From: Erythrobacter sp. | GTDB lineage: Bacteria; Pseudomonadota; Alphaproteobacteria; Sphingomonadales; Sphingomonadaceae | Direction of reading: 5' to 3' | Length of the DNA: 64,000 nucleotides | NCBI GenBank assembly: GCA_009993635.1 | Contig: JAACTC010000006.1 | Span: 310,001 to 374,000, forward strand | Shown here: positions 17,316 through 26,220 of the stretch, one piece after another | Numbering within the stretch: position 1 is the first letter of the stretch | How the letters are laid out: each line of letters opens with the position of its first letter | The notes under the pieces: generated by a model | The model's database searches: none | What the model was told of the DNA's origin: nothing | Seen by the model: the letters and a program-made list of their open reading frames with translations, nothing else | Translations under genes and position numbers: made by a program

Positions 17316-18899
17316 ATGATGACGCGGCGACAAACACTCGGTTCGGCTCTTGCGCTCGGCGCGGTAGCTGTCGCACGGCCCGCTCTCGCGGCGGGCATGT
17401 TCCCCATCGTGGAAACGGCGCAGGGCAAGCTTCGCGGACTGGAATCCGGCGGCGTCTCGATCTTCCGCGGCGTCAGCTACGCGGCCGACACGTCGGGCGC
17501 GAACCGCTTCATGCCGCCGCAGCCGGTCGAGCCATGGGCGGGCGTGCGCGATGCGCTGCACTGGACCGACGTCGCCCCGCAGATCCCTGGCGACCGTCGC
17601 CATGTGTATGCCGACCTCATCATGGTCGATCGCAATCCCTCGGGCATGGGGGAGGACAACCTGTCGCTCAACCTGTGGTCGCCCGGCCTCGATCCCAATG
17701 CCAAGAAGCCCGTAATCGTCGTGCTGCATGGCGGCGGATTCTACTCCGGATCGGGCAATTCGGTGGGCATGGACGGGGAGGCGATGGCGCGCTTCTCCGA
17801 CTGCGTGGTGATCGCGATCAACCATCGCCTCGGCGCGTTCGGCTTCCTCCACCTGGCGGAATTCGGGGGCGAAGACTTCGCCACATCTGGCACGGTGGGC
17901 ATGCAGGATATCACCGCCGCGCTTGGCTGGGTGCGTGAGAACGTGGCGGCTTTCGGTGGCGATCCGAGCCGCGTGCTAGTGTACGGCCAGTCGGGCGGCG
18001 GGGCGAAAACCAGCGTGCTGATGGCGATGCCCGGCGCCAAGGGCCTGTTCCACCGCGCAGGCGTGATGAGCGGCTCCGCGCTGCGGATGATGCCGCCCGA
18101 GATGGCGAGCGCCACGGCAAAGCGGCTGATGGACGCGCTGGAGATCGCGCCGGGCGACGTTCGAAAGCTGCAGGAGGTGCCATGGACCGTACTGCTCGAA
18201 ACTCAGGCCAAGCTCGAAGCCGCCGACCGCGCACGTGGCGAGGCTCCGCGATCCTTTGCGCCGGTGGTCGACGGGATCGCCCTGCCCCGCCATCCCTGGG
18301 CACCCGATGCGCCTGATGTATCTTCGGACGTGCCGATGATCGTATCCTCGGTACTCGACGAGCGCGCCTACCGCATGGGCGACTTCGACATGGACGAGGA
18401 AGGGCTGGTAGCCTTCGCGCGCGAACGACTGGGCGACAGGGCGGAAGAGGCGGGCGCCGCCTACCGCGCCGAAGACCCCGACGCGAAGGCGTTCATCCTC
18501 GCCGCGCGGCTCGAGTCCGACCTTACCTTCCGCAAGGGTGCCTTTGCGCAGGCCGAGCTGAAGGCGAAGCAGCCGGGCGCGAAGGTGTGGACCTATCTCT
18601 GGACTCAGCCGAGCCCGGCAGCCGACGGCCGCTTCGGCGCTGTCCACGGGATCGACGTTGCGCCCAGCCTCTACAACACGCGCGGCGCGCTAAACGGGTC
18701 GAGCAAGGAAGCGAACGACCTCGCCGCAGCCATCGCATCGAGCTGGGCAGCCTTCGCGGCGAATGGCGACCCGAACAACGAACGCGTGCCCGAGTGGAAG
18801 CCCTACTCACCGCCCGAACGCACAACGATGATCTTCGATGCAGACCTGCGGGCTGAGAAAGATCCGCGCGCATCCTTCCGCGAGTACTGGACGCCATGA
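17316..18899 (+). CDS. Type-B carboxylesterase with Tat-type signal (cluster esterase 4)
   Basis: Fourth carboxylesterase, 527 aa. The N-terminus MMTRRQTLGSALALGAVAVA...ALAAG is a twin-arginine-like signal, so this esterase may use a different export route from esterases 1-3. Nucleophile motif YGQSGGGAKTS near residue 226, oxyanion loop LHGGGFYSGSGN, acid region SSVLDERAYRM and histidine in VHGIDVAPSLYN. It is divergent from the DapA-fold/esterase 3 unit and is the last intact gene before a decayed region. Having four paralogues with different signals suggests either different compartments or several ester bonds in one complex substrate. Confidence 0.9.
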   Translation: MMTRRQTLGSALALGAVAVARPALAAGMFPIVETAQGKLRGLESGGVSIFRGVSYAADTSGANRFMPPQPVEPWAGVRDALHWTDVAPQIPGDRRHVYADLIMVDRNPSGMGEDNLSLNLWSPGLDPNAKKPVIVVLHGGGFYSGSGNSVGMDGEAMARFSDCVVIAINHRLGAFGFLHLAEFGGEDFATSGTVGMQDITAALGWVRENVAAFGGDPSRVLVYGQSGGGAKTSVLMAMPGAKGLFHRAGVMSGSALRMMPPEMASATAKRLMDALEIAPGDVRKLQEVPWTVLLETQAKLEAADRARGEAPRSFAPVVDGIALPRHPWAPDAPDVSSDVPMIVSSVLDERAYRMGDFDMDEEGLVAFARERLGDRAEEAGAAYRAEDPDAKAFILAARLESDLTFRKGAFAQAELKAKQPGAKVWTYLWTQPSPAADGRFGAVHGIDVAPSLYNTRGALNGSSKEANDLAAAIASSWAAFAANGDPNNERVPEWKPYSPPERTTMIFDADLRAEKDPRASFREYWTP

Positions 18900-19005
18900 C
18901 CGCGCCCTGGGCCGTCACTGGGGTATGAAGCACGCCTGTCGCCGGTGCTGATCTTCCGCCCGCCCTGCAAACGGATGATGAGGCCGACCTCTTGCAGGGC
19001 GCCTA

Positions 19006-19435
19006 GGTCGTAACCGGAGAGGATCCGCAGCGCGAGCTTCGCCTGACCATTGGCGAAACCGTCGCGCGGAAACCCCGTGTCGCCGCCACCTCGTTCGCTC
19101 CCGGTCCCTCGCGCCCGATCCTGCGTGGTTTGCAGGGCGAGCGCATACGTGTGCTTACTGACGGGATCGGCTCGATCGACGTGTCGAACACCTCGGTCGA
19201 TCACCCGGTCCTTATCGACCCTCTGCTGGCCGAGCGGATCGAAGTTGTGCGCGTCCCCTCCGCGCTGCTGTTAGGCTCTTCCGCAATCGGCGGCGTGGTT
19301 AACTTCATCGACAAGCGTACTGCGCGCGCCAATCCCGAGAACGGCTACAGCGTCGACGGGACCGCCACCTATGGCATTGCCTCCAATGAGCGTTCGGTCG
19401 CCGGAGCGGCCGATGAAACTTCCGAACCGACCTAA
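19006..19435 (+). pseudogene. Remnant of a TonB-dependent receptor plug domain
   Basis: An open stretch with an in-frame stop just upstream (TAG at 19003-19005) and no signal peptide encodes the middle of a TonB plug: LTIGETVARKP, RPILRGLQGERIRVL, TDGIGSIDVSNTSVDH, DPLLAERIEVV and SSAIGGVVNFIDKR. The strongly conserved glycine of the V-R-G-P-S motif is valine here (VRVPSALLLGSS), and the frame ends without any barrel. It is therefore a decayed fragment rather than a short gene. The 106 bases before it (18900-19005) and 193 bases after it (19436-19628) contain no other recognisable gene; the whole stretch between esterase 4 and tRNA-Ser looks degraded. Confidence 0.8.
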
Positions 19436-19628
19436 ATGTCCGTTCGATGCGCGGAGCAACTTCCGGGCGTGCGTGGTTTGGGACGATACAATACCGAGTT
19501 CGAACGGTGGCTGGCCGAGAGTTCGGGACGAAGTTCCAACTCTCCCGCAGGAGCGCGACTGCGCGACCGGCTGTCAGGCCGCCACATCGGAAGCATGAGC
19601 GAAGCGAATTGCCGCGAGATCGAAGGAA

Positions 19629-19718
<90 letters not shown>

Positions 19719-20002
19719 GCAAAAAAAGGGGCGCGTTCGCAAGCGTGTCGGATCGACGCGCCGGAGGCCGGAAGCGGCGCAGCTAGCCTAATGGGCGCGC
19801 GCTGCCAAGCCCCAATCCCGCATCCCCGATACCGTCGCCCCATCGGCGCGATGGAGGTAATTCGCAGGCCCGACATAAGCGTGTGCAGCCAGCGCGCCCG
19901 CCACCCATTCCATCGCGCCCATTGTATGCTGGGGCGGAGCGATCTATCTTGTGTCCAATGCAGGTCTCGCAATTCTTCTCCCACCAGGCCGGAAGGCAGA
20001 TC
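19719..20002. other. Intergenic region upstream of tRNA-Ser and hspQ
   Basis: 284 bases holding the tRNA promoter on one side and the hspQ leader on the other. A run of seven A/T pairs (19722-19728) lies just before the tRNA 5' end. I see no gene, repeat or attachment-site duplication of the tRNA 3' end here. Confidence 0.4.
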
Positions 20003-20338
20003 GTGGTGCCCCTGATGCGTCAGTCGCGCTTCGGGGTCGGCGAGGTCGTGCGCCACAAGATGTTCGATTTTCGCGGCGTGGTGTTCGATATCGATCCGAC
20101 CTTCGCCAATAGCGAGGAATGGTACGAGGCGATCCCGGAGAATATCCGGCCGGGCCGCGATCAGCCGTACTATCATCTGTTCGCCGAAAGCGACGATTCG
20201 TACTACGTCGCCTATGTCAGCCAGCAGAACCTGATCGCAGACGGCTCTGCCGGGCCGGTCGACCATCCCAACATCGCAGAGATGTTCGACGATTTCGTCG
20301 ACGGACGCTACCTGATGCACCCCGGCATGACGCACTGA
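20003..20338 (+). CDS. hspQ: Heat shock protein HspQ / YccV-like hemimethylated-DNA-binding protein
   Basis: Small SH3-like beta-barrel protein related to E. coli HspQ, which modulates Lon protease and binds hemimethylated DNA. Conserved core SRFGVGEVVRHKMFDFRGVVFDIDP, DQPYYHLFAE and YVAYVSQQNL. Start choice is uncertain: GTG at 20003 has GGAAGG 7 bases upstream; ATG at 19958 and ATG at 20015 are in frame without a clear ribosome site. With GTG the protein has 111 aa. It stands alone between tRNA-Ser and a convergent ABC permease gene. Cytoplasmic; role inferred from family only. Confidence 0.87.
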   Translation: MVPLMRQSRFGVGEVVRHKMFDFRGVVFDIDPTFANSEEWYEAIPENIRPGRDQPYYHLFAESDDSYYVAYVSQQNLIADGSAGPVDHPNIAEMFDDFVDGRYLMHPGMTH

Positions 20339-20368
20339 GCAGCCGCCCCTGGCGGGCAGCGGCACGTA

Positions 20369-21247
20369 TCAGGAGCGGATTTTCCACCCGGACTTGAGCA
20401 GGCCGAAGGCCGACAGCGCGAGCACGATGTTCAGCGCCAGCAACCCGCCGCCCGCCAGCAGCACGTCGCTGCCGCCATTGCCGATATCGCTGCGCCCGAT
20501 GAACCCGTAGCGGAAGCCCGAGATCACGTAGAAGAACGGGTTGAAGTGACTGATCGTGTAGAAGGGTTCGTGCAGCCGATCGAGCGTGTAGAACGTGCCC
20601 GACAGCAGGCTGAGCGGGGCGACGACGAAATTGGTCACGGCAGCGTTGTGATCGAACTTTTCCGCCCAGATCGATGCCATCAGCCCGAAAAAGCCGAGCA
20701 TCAGCGCACCCATCAGCCCGAACCAGACGATCGCCCACGGGTGCGCGATCATCAGCTTCGCGCCTGGGTAAAGGAAGATTGCAAAGGCCACCGCACAGCC
20801 GACCAGCACCGCGCGGGTTACCGCTGCGCCCACGATGCCCGCCAGCAGCTCGCCGTGGCTCAGCGGCGGCATCAGCAGGTCGATGATCGTCCCCTGGATC
20901 TTGCCCGAAAGGAAGCTGAAGCTGGAATTGGCGAAGCTGTTCTGCATCATCGCCATCACGATCAGGCCGGGGGCAAGAAAGCTTTCGAAGGGCACGCCCA
21001 GAATCTCGCGCCCGCCCCGCCCCAGTGCAACCGAGAAGATCACCAGGAACAGCAGCGTGGTGAAGGCGGGCGCCCACACGGTCTGCGTCTGCACCTTGAA
21101 GAAGCGGCGGACTTCCTTGCGATAAAGGCTCCACAACCCGATGCGGTTGACCCCGTGGATGCGCGGGCTGCCCCATTCGGGCAGGGACGAAGGGGCAGCC
21201 TTTGCCGCGGCGAGGCTCTGTTCGGTCGGAGGCGCTTGATCGCTCAT
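20369..21247 (-). CDS. ABC-2 type transporter permease
   Basis: Inner-membrane permease of 292 aa with six hydrophobic segments after a cytoplasmic N-terminus (about 55 residues, WGSPRIHGVNRIGLWSLYRKEV). The ABC-2 membrane signature region is around MMQNSFANSSFSFLSGKIQG, and LSGTFYTLDRLHEPF...FNPFFYVISGFRYGFIG matches the family C-terminal pattern of polysaccharide or drug exporters. Start at 21247 is the first methionine before conserved sequence; the frame extends further upstream without support. The ATPase partner is not adjacent, which is unusual, since such genes normally sit next to their ATPase. Divergent from gcrA. Confidence 0.88.
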   Translation of the reverse strand: MSDQAPPTEQSLAAAKAAPSSLPEWGSPRIHGVNRIGLWSLYRKEVRRFFKVQTQTVWAPAFTTLLFLVIFSVALGRGGREILGVPFESFLAPGLIVMAMMQNSFANSSFSFLSGKIQGTIIDLLMPPLSHGELLAGIVGAAVTRAVLVGCAVAFAIFLYPGAKLMIAHPWAIVWFGLMGALMLGFFGLMASIWAEKFDHNAAVTNFVVAPLSLLSGTFYTLDRLHEPFYTISHFNPFFYVISGFRYGFIGRSDIGNGGSDVLLAGGGLLALNIVLALSAFGLLKSGWKIRS

Positions 21248-21335
21248 GCACCGCCGCCTAAGCGGGTGGACCGGGGGTGGCAACCCTGCCCGCCAATCCC
21301 TAGATGGGCGGCAAGGCAAGATAGATGGAATTTCG

Positions 21336-22052
21336 ATGAGTTGGACCGAAGAGCGCACGGCAACCCTCAAACGTTTGTGGGAAGGCGGCTCCACCGCAAC
21401 AGAAATCGCCAAGGAGCTGGGCGATGTTTCGCGCAATGCCGTGATCGGCAAGGCGCACAGGCTTGGGCTGAAATCGCGTCCCTCGCCCGTCAAGACGGGT
21501 GAGAAGAAGAAAGCCGCGCCCAAGGCGAAGGCCGCACCCAAGAAAAAGGCTACGCCCACCCCGAACCCGGCGCCGGCTCCCGCGCCCGCACCAGCCGCCG
21601 CTCCGGTTGCGGCCAGGCCTGCGCCGAAGCCCGCTGCGGCTCCGGCGAAGCCCGCTGGCCCGGCCGCACCTGCCGGGCAGGCAGAGCCGCAGGCCAATGC
21701 GCCAGCGTCCAGCTCGCCCCGCATCGTCTCGGTTGGGCCCGGTGGCTTCCTGCGTCAGGGACCGGGCGACCAGCAGCCGCCCATCCCGCCCGCACCGCCG
21801 CGCCGTCTGGTCCCGGCCAAGCCCGATCCGTCGATCGCGGACAAGACCAGCCTGCTCGACCTGAGCGACAAGGTCTGCCGCTGGCCGATGGGCCATCCGG
21901 GCGAGCCCGATTTCCACTTCTGCGGCGAAGCGGTGAACCCCGGCTTCCCCTATTGCGTCGAGCATTGCGGTCGCGCCTATCAGGCACAGCTGCCGCGCGG
22001 TTCGCGCCGTCCCCCGCCCCCGCTGCCCTATGGCGGACCGCGGGTGCGCTGA
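21336..22052 (+). CDS. gcrA: Cell-cycle transcriptional regulator GcrA
   Basis: Alphaproteobacterial cell-cycle regulator that binds sigma-70 and activates promoters carrying methylated GANTC sites. The 238 aa protein begins MSWTEERTATLKRLWEGGST, with the DNA-binding domain including VSRNAVIGKAHRLGLKSR. It has a long Ala/Pro/Lys linker (residues 50-150) and ends with the sigma-interacting domain KVCRWPMGHPGEPDFHFCG and YCVEHC, which contains conserved cysteines. The start at 21336 is fixed by the conserved MSWT. The linker is longer than in Caulobacter GcrA (about 170 aa in all). Followed by a good terminator, so probably monocistronic. Confidence 0.97.
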   Translation: MSWTEERTATLKRLWEGGSTATEIAKELGDVSRNAVIGKAHRLGLKSRPSPVKTGEKKKAAPKAKAAPKKKATPTPNPAPAPAPAPAAAPVAARPAPKPAAAPAKPAGPAAPAGQAEPQANAPASSSPRIVSVGPGGFLRQGPGDQQPPIPPAPPRRLVPAKPDPSIADKTSLLDLSDKVCRWPMGHPGEPDFHFCGEAVNPGFPYCVEHCGRAYQAQLPRGSRRPPPPLPYGGPRVR

Positions 22053-22091
22053 CGCGTTTTCGCAGAGGCAGACGACAACTTATTTTGCTTG

Positions 22092-22134
22092 CAGCCCGGC
22101 CTTCCCTTCTCGGATCGCCGGGCTGTTTCGCTTT
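22092..22134 (+). terminator. Rho-independent terminator of gcrA
   Basis: CAGCCCGGC (22092-22100) pairs with GCCGGGCTG (22117-22125), followed by TTTCGCTTT. Confidence 0.85.
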
Positions 22135-22149
22135 CAGAAGGAGAGAGAC

Positions 22150-22683
22150 ATGGCCCTTTCATTGCATCAGGCGATCATTCCCAACTGGCTTCAGGTGCTG
22201 GGCGCAGTCGACGGCCTGCTCGACAAGGCCGAGAGCTTCGTCGCGGACGGCAAGGCAACCGAGAAAGAGCTGCTGGAAACGCGCCTGGCAGACGACATGC
22301 TGCCGCTGGCCTACCAGTTCAAAAGCTGCTGGACGCACTCGCACCTTGCCCTCCTCGGCGCGCGGGAGGGTCGTTTTTCACCCGACATGACCCCCTATCC
22401 CGAGGACTTCGCAAGCCTGCGCGATATGATCGCGACTGCGCGCAAGACTTGCGAGAGCGCGAGCGAGGACGAGCTGGAAAGCATCGCCGGAAACGACATG
22501 GTATTTTCGATCGGCGACAGGTTCCGGCTGGATTTCACGGTGCAGGACTTCCTTCTCAGCTTTTCCAATCCGAATATCTATTTCCACTCCGCCACCGCAT
22601 ACGACATCCTGCGGATGAAGGGCGTGGAGATCGGCAAGCGCGATTACCTCGGTGCGATGCGGATCAAGCAGAGCGCGGGCTGA
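22150..22683 (+). CDS. DUF1993 family protein
   Basis: 177 aa protein starting at 22150 behind AAGGAGAG. It matches the DUF1993 family (MALSLHQAIIPNWLQVLGAV...ETRLADDMLPLAYQFK...TPYPEDFASLRDMIATAR), which has a four-helix fold related to DinB metal-binding proteins. The mid-protein SCWTHSHLALLGAREG and the C-terminal SNPNIYFHSATAYDILR carry histidines in positions that could bind metal. The biochemical role is not established. Stands alone between gcrA and a convergent gene 12 bases away. Confidence 0.85.
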   Translation: MALSLHQAIIPNWLQVLGAVDGLLDKAESFVADGKATEKELLETRLADDMLPLAYQFKSCWTHSHLALLGAREGRFSPDMTPYPEDFASLRDMIATARKTCESASEDELESIAGNDMVFSIGDRFRLDFTVQDFLLSFSNPNIYFHSATAYDILRMKGVEIGKRDYLGAMRIKQSAG

Positions 22684-22695
22684 CCCGCAGCCTGC

Positions 22696-23376
22696 CTAGC
22701 GTTTTCTGGCAAACCAGATCGTGTGGCGCGGCCCCTTGTTGTTGGGCCGTGCGCGCACTTCGCGCACCTCCACGTCGAACCCGCCATCCTTCAGCCGGGT
22801 GGTGAACTTGTGGTCGGGCGCGGCGGACCACACCGCCATGATCCCGCCGGGGTTGAGCGCATCTTTCGCCTTGGCGATGCCGGTGCGCGTGTAGAGGCGG
22901 AAATTGCTGTCGACCACGATCCCGTCGGGGCCGTTGTCGACGTCGAGCAGGATCGCGTCGTATTTAGGCGTAGTGCCGTCATTGGCATCGTCGATCAGCG
23001 CCTCGACATTGCACAGGATCACCTCCCCGCGCGGATCGTCGAGGCTCTCGGCGCTCAGGTGCGCGAGCGGCCCCTTCGCCCATTCGAGAATTTCGGGAAC
23101 CAGCTCGGCCACCGTGACGCTGCCGCCTGCGGGCAGGTGCGCGAGCGCGGCACGATAGGTGAAGCCCATCCCGAACCCGCCGATCAGCACGCGCGGTTTG
23201 GGCGCCTCCAGCTCCGCCAGAGTCAGCACGGCGAGCTGTTCTTCGGAAAACTGCATCCGCGTGCCCATCAGCTCGTCCCGGCCGAGCATGATGATGAAAT
23301 CGCGCCCGTGGCTGACCAGCGTCAGCTCCTTCCCATCGGGGATTTCGGCAGTGGCAATGGTTTCGCGTGGCAGCAT
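22696..23376 (-). CDS. Spermidine synthase-like Rossmann protein
   Basis: 226 aa member of the spermidine/spermine synthase superfamily of SAM-fold enzymes. GGFGMGFTYRAAL (about residues 66-78) is the nucleotide-binding loop, followed by VTVAELVPEILEWA and LDVDNGPDGIV. The gatekeeping catalytic Asp of true polyamine synthases is replaced by a DVDNGPD context, so the activity may not be aminopropyl transfer. It lies downstream of pnp on the same strand, but a terminator hairpin separates the two. No partner (SAM decarboxylase) is visible. Cytoplasmic; exact reaction unknown. Confidence 0.78.
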   Translation of the reverse strand: MLPRETIATAEIPDGKELTLVSHGRDFIIMLGRDELMGTRMQFSEEQLAVLTLAELEAPKPRVLIGGFGMGFTYRAALAHLPAGGSVTVAELVPEILEWAKGPLAHLSAESLDDPRGEVILCNVEALIDDANDGTTPKYDAILLDVDNGPDGIVVDSNFRLYTRTGIAKAKDALNPGGIMAVWSAAPDHKFTTRLKDGGFDVEVREVRARPNNKGPRHTIWFARKR

Positions 23377-23385
23377 CGTTCGATC

Positions 23386-23420
23386 CTAAAAACGAAAAGG
23401 GCCGCCCTGTCGAGCGGCCC
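23386..23420 (-). terminator. Rho-independent terminator of pnp
   Basis: GGGCCGC (23399-23405) and GCGGCCC (23414-23420) form the stem; on the minus strand it is followed by TTTTCGTTTTT. Confidence 0.85.
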
Positions 23421-23465
23421 TCTCCAATTCGATCACTCCTCGCGTGAAGCGAGGATTGTGACGGC

Positions 23466-25766
23466 TTAGTCCTTAAGGAAGTCGGGCATGTGCGCGGGGC
23501 CGTCGTTGCCCCCGTCGCTGTTGCCGCCGCCATCGCGATCGCCACGCGGGCCACGGCCACCGCCGCCACCACGCGGGCCACGACCGCCACGGCGATCGCC
23601 ACCACGGTCACCACGCGGCTTGTCACCACGCGGTTCGCGCGGCGGGCGCGTGTCTTCCAGCTCTTCGCCGGTTTCCTGGTCGACGACGCGCATCGACAGG
23701 CGAACCTTGCCGCGCTGGTCGATCTCGAGGACCTTGACCTTCACTTCCTGGCCTTCGGAAACGACATCGGTCGGCTTCTCGACCCGCTCGTTCTTCATTT
23801 CGGAGACGTGGACGAGGCCGTCCTTGCCACCCATGAAGTTCACGAACGCACCGAAATCGACGATGTTGACGACCTTGCCGGTGTAAATCTTGCCGACTTC
23901 CGCCTCTTCGACGATGCCTTCGATCCACCGCTTTGCGGCTTCGATCTCGTCCGAGTTGGAAGACGAAATCTTGATCACGCCTTCGTCGTCGATGTCGACC
24001 TTGGCGCCGGTTTCGGCAACGATCTCGCGGATCACCTTGCCGCCCGTGCCGATGACGTCGCGGATCTTCGACTTGTCGATCTGCATCGTCTCGATGCGCG
24101 GCGCGTGCTTGGACACACCCGAACGCGCGGAGCCCAGCGCCTTGGTCATTTCACCCAGGATGTGCGCGCGGCCGGCCTTCGCCTGCTCGAGCGCCTTGGT
24201 CATGATTTCCTGCGTGATGCCGGCAACCTTGATGTCCATCTGCAGCGAGGTGATGCCTGCTTCCGAACCCGCGACCTTGAAGTCCATGTCGCCCAGGTGA
24301 TCTTCGTCACCCAGAATGTCCGACAGAACCGCAAAGTCGTCGCCTTCGAGGATCAGGCCCATCGCGATGCCCGACACCGGGCGTTCGATCGGGACGCCGG
24401 CGTCCATCATCGACAGGCAGCCGCCGCACACGGTCGCCATCGAGGACGAGCCGTTGGACTCGGTGATGTCCGACAGGATGCGGATGGTGTAGGGGAAGTC
24501 CTCATGGCTCGGCAGCACAGGGTGCAGCGCGCGCCATGCCAGCTTGCCGTGGCCGGTTTCGCGACGGCTGGTGAAGCCGAAGCGGCCCACTTCGCCGACC
24601 GAATAGGGCGGGAAGTTATAGTGCAGCATGAAGTTGGAGTACGAGAGGCCTTCCAGCCCGTCGATCATCTGCTCGGCATCCTTGGTGCCCAGCGTGGTGG
24701 TGCAGATCGCCTGCGTCTCACCGCGCGTGAACAGCGCCGAACCATGCGTGCGGGGCAGCAAGCCGACCATTGCTTCGATCGGGCGAACCTGATCGAGCTT
24801 GCGGCCGTCGATGCGCTGGCCGTCCTTGAGGATGGCACCGCGAACGATTTCCGCTTCCAGCTTCTTCATCAGCTTGCCGGCGGTCATCTTCTGCTGACCG
24901 TCGAACTCTTCCGAAGAATAGTGCGCCTTCACCTTCTCGCGCGCTTCGTTGAGCGCGTCCGAACGGGCGGACTTGTCGGTCAGCTTGTAAGCCTTGGCGA
25001 TATCGTCCCCGATCATCGCGCGGATGGCGTCCTTCATCGACTCGTTGTCGTCGCTCGACGCGAGTTCCCACGGCTCCTTGGCGGCCTGTTCGGCCAGGTC
25101 GATGATCGCGCCGATGACCTTGCGGCTTTCCTCGTGCGCGAACATGACGGCGCCGAGCATTTCCTCTTCGGTCAGTTCCTTGGCTTCGGACTCGACCATC
25201 ATCACCGCGTCCTGCGTCGCGGCGACGACGAGGTCGAGGCGACCTTCTTCGTCGAGCGCGCTCGAGAGCGACGGGTTGAGCTCGTATTCGCCATTGCGGA
25301 AGCCGACGCGTGCCGCGCCGATCGGGCCCATGAAGGGCACGCCGCTGATGGTCAGCGCAGCCGAGGCCGCAATCATCGCGACGATATCGGGCTCGGTCTC
25401 GCCATCATACGACAGGACCTGGCAAATCACGTTGATTTCGTTGTAGAAACCTTCGGGGAAGAGCGGCCGCACGGGGCGGTCGATCAGGCGCGAGGTCAGC
25501 GTTTCCTTCTCCGTCGCGCGGCCTTCGCGCTTGAAGAAGCCACCCGGGATACGGCCCGCAGCGGAGAATTTTTCCTGGTAGTGAACGGTAAGGGGGAAGA
25601 AGTCCTGCCCTTCCTTCACGCTCTTGGCGGCGGTCACGGCGCACAGCACCACGGTTTCGCCATAGGTAGCCAGCACGGCACCGTCGGCCTGACGGGCGAT
25701 GCGGCCGGTTTCCAGAGTGAGGGTCTTTCCGCCCCACTCCAGACTTACAGTTTTCGTATCGAACAT
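23466..25766 (-). CDS. pnp: Polyribonucleotide nucleotidyltransferase (PNPase)
   Basis: 3'-5' phosphorolytic exoribonuclease of the RNA degradosome, 766 aa. Two RNase PH-like domains (residues 10-230 and 310-545), a KH domain containing [15 protein letters not shown] near 560-580, and an S1 domain with [20 protein letters not shown] near 625-695. After residue 700 there is an arginine/glycine-rich tail ([21 protein letters not shown]) of about 50 residues that ordinary PNPases lack and that probably adds RNA or protein contacts. Downstream of rpsO, as in most bacteria; the 179-base leader carries two hairpins. Essential-type housekeeping gene; very confident. Confidence 0.98.
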   Translation of the reverse strand: MFDTKTVSLEWGGKTLTLETGRIARQADGAVLATYGETVVLCAVTAAKSVKEGQDFFPLTVHYQEKFSAAGRIPGGFFKREGRATEKETLTSRLIDRPVRPLFPEGFYNEINVICQVLSYDGETEPDIVAMIAASAALTISGVPFMGPIGAARVGFRNGEYELNPSLSSALDEEGRLDLVVAATQDAVMMVESEAKELTEEEMLGAVMFAHEESRKVIGAIIDLAEQAAKEPWELASSDDNESMKDAIRAMIGDDIAKAYKLTDKSARSDALNEAREKVKAHYSSEEFDGQQKMTAGKLMKKLEAEIVRGAILKDGQRIDGRKLDQVRPIEAMVGLLPRTHGSALFTRGETQAICTTTLGTKDAEQMIDGLEGLSYSNFMLHYNFPPYSVGEVGRFGFTSRRETGHGKLAWRALHPVLPSHEDFPYTIRILSDITESNGSSSMATVCGGCLSMMDAGVPIERPVSGIAMGLILEGDDFAVLSDILGDEDHLGDMDFKVAGSEAGITSLQMDIKVAGITQEIMTKALEQAKAGRAHILGEMTKALGSARSGVSKHAPRIETMQIDKSKIRDVIGTGGKVIREIVAETGAKVDIDDEGVIKISSSNSDEIEAAKRWIEGIVEEAEVGKIYTGKVVNIVDFGAFVNFMGGKDGLVHVSEMKNERVEKPTDVVSEGQEVKVKVLEIDQRGKVRLSMRVVDQETGEELEDTRPPREPRGDKPRGDRGGDRRGGRGPRGGGGGRGPRGDRDGGGNSDGGNDGPAHMPDFLKD

Positions 25767-25945
25767 TGATTATCCTTCTGACCCACGCCGCCATATTGCG
25801 CGCGCGGGGCCTCTTGTGCCGGGGATACCGTCCCGGTCCGGTGCGGGGCGTCTTTGTGCCCCTTGGTGCCACACCCAGCCGAATTGCTTGTGGTGTGGAT
25901 AGACGAAGGGGCGACCCTTGCCGAGCCGCCCCTCCGAGAAAACTC
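25767..25945 (-). promoter_or_regulatory. rpsO-pnp intergenic leader with two hairpins
   Basis: CCACACC and GGTGTGG (about 25869-25898) form a 7-bp stem, and GGGGCG/CGCCCC (about 25908-25932) forms another close to the rpsO stop. In E. coli a hairpin at this position is cut by RNase III and mediates PNPase autoregulation; the same role here is an inference. Confidence 0.5.
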
Positions 25946-26215
25946 TTACTTGCGAAGACCCAGCTTCTGGATCAGCGCGTTGTACCGCTCGACATCGATC
26001 TTCTTGAGATAGGCGAGCAGGTTGCGGCGCTTGTTGACCATCATCAGCAGGCCACGACGCGAGTGGTTATCCTTGTGATGATCCTTGAAGTGTTCGGTCA
26101 GGTTGCGAATACGCTCGGTCAGGATCGCGACCTGCACTTCGGGACTGCCCGTGTCGTTGTTGCCCTGGGCGTTGTCCTTGATGATCTCTTGCTTGCGCTC
26201 GGCGGAAACCGTCAT
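25946..26215 (-). CDS. rpsO: 30S ribosomal protein S15
   Basis: 89 aa, the standard length. It carries the family core [22 protein letters not shown] and [19 protein letters not shown], which binds the 16S rRNA central domain. It follows truB by 5 bases and precedes pnp, the normal arrangement. Confidence 0.98.
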   Translation of the reverse strand: MTVSAERKQEIIKDNAQGNNDTGSPEVQVAILTERIRNLTEHFKDHHKDNHSRRGLLMMVNKRRNLLAYLKKIDVERYNALIQKLGLRK

Positions 26216-26220
26216 TCATT

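Noticed and set aside
23490-25769. A 759-codon open frame on the strand opposite pnp
   Set aside because: It mirrors pnp almost exactly, encodes a low-complexity His/Arg/Asp-rich product, and arises from strong third-position GC bias; pnp is certain.
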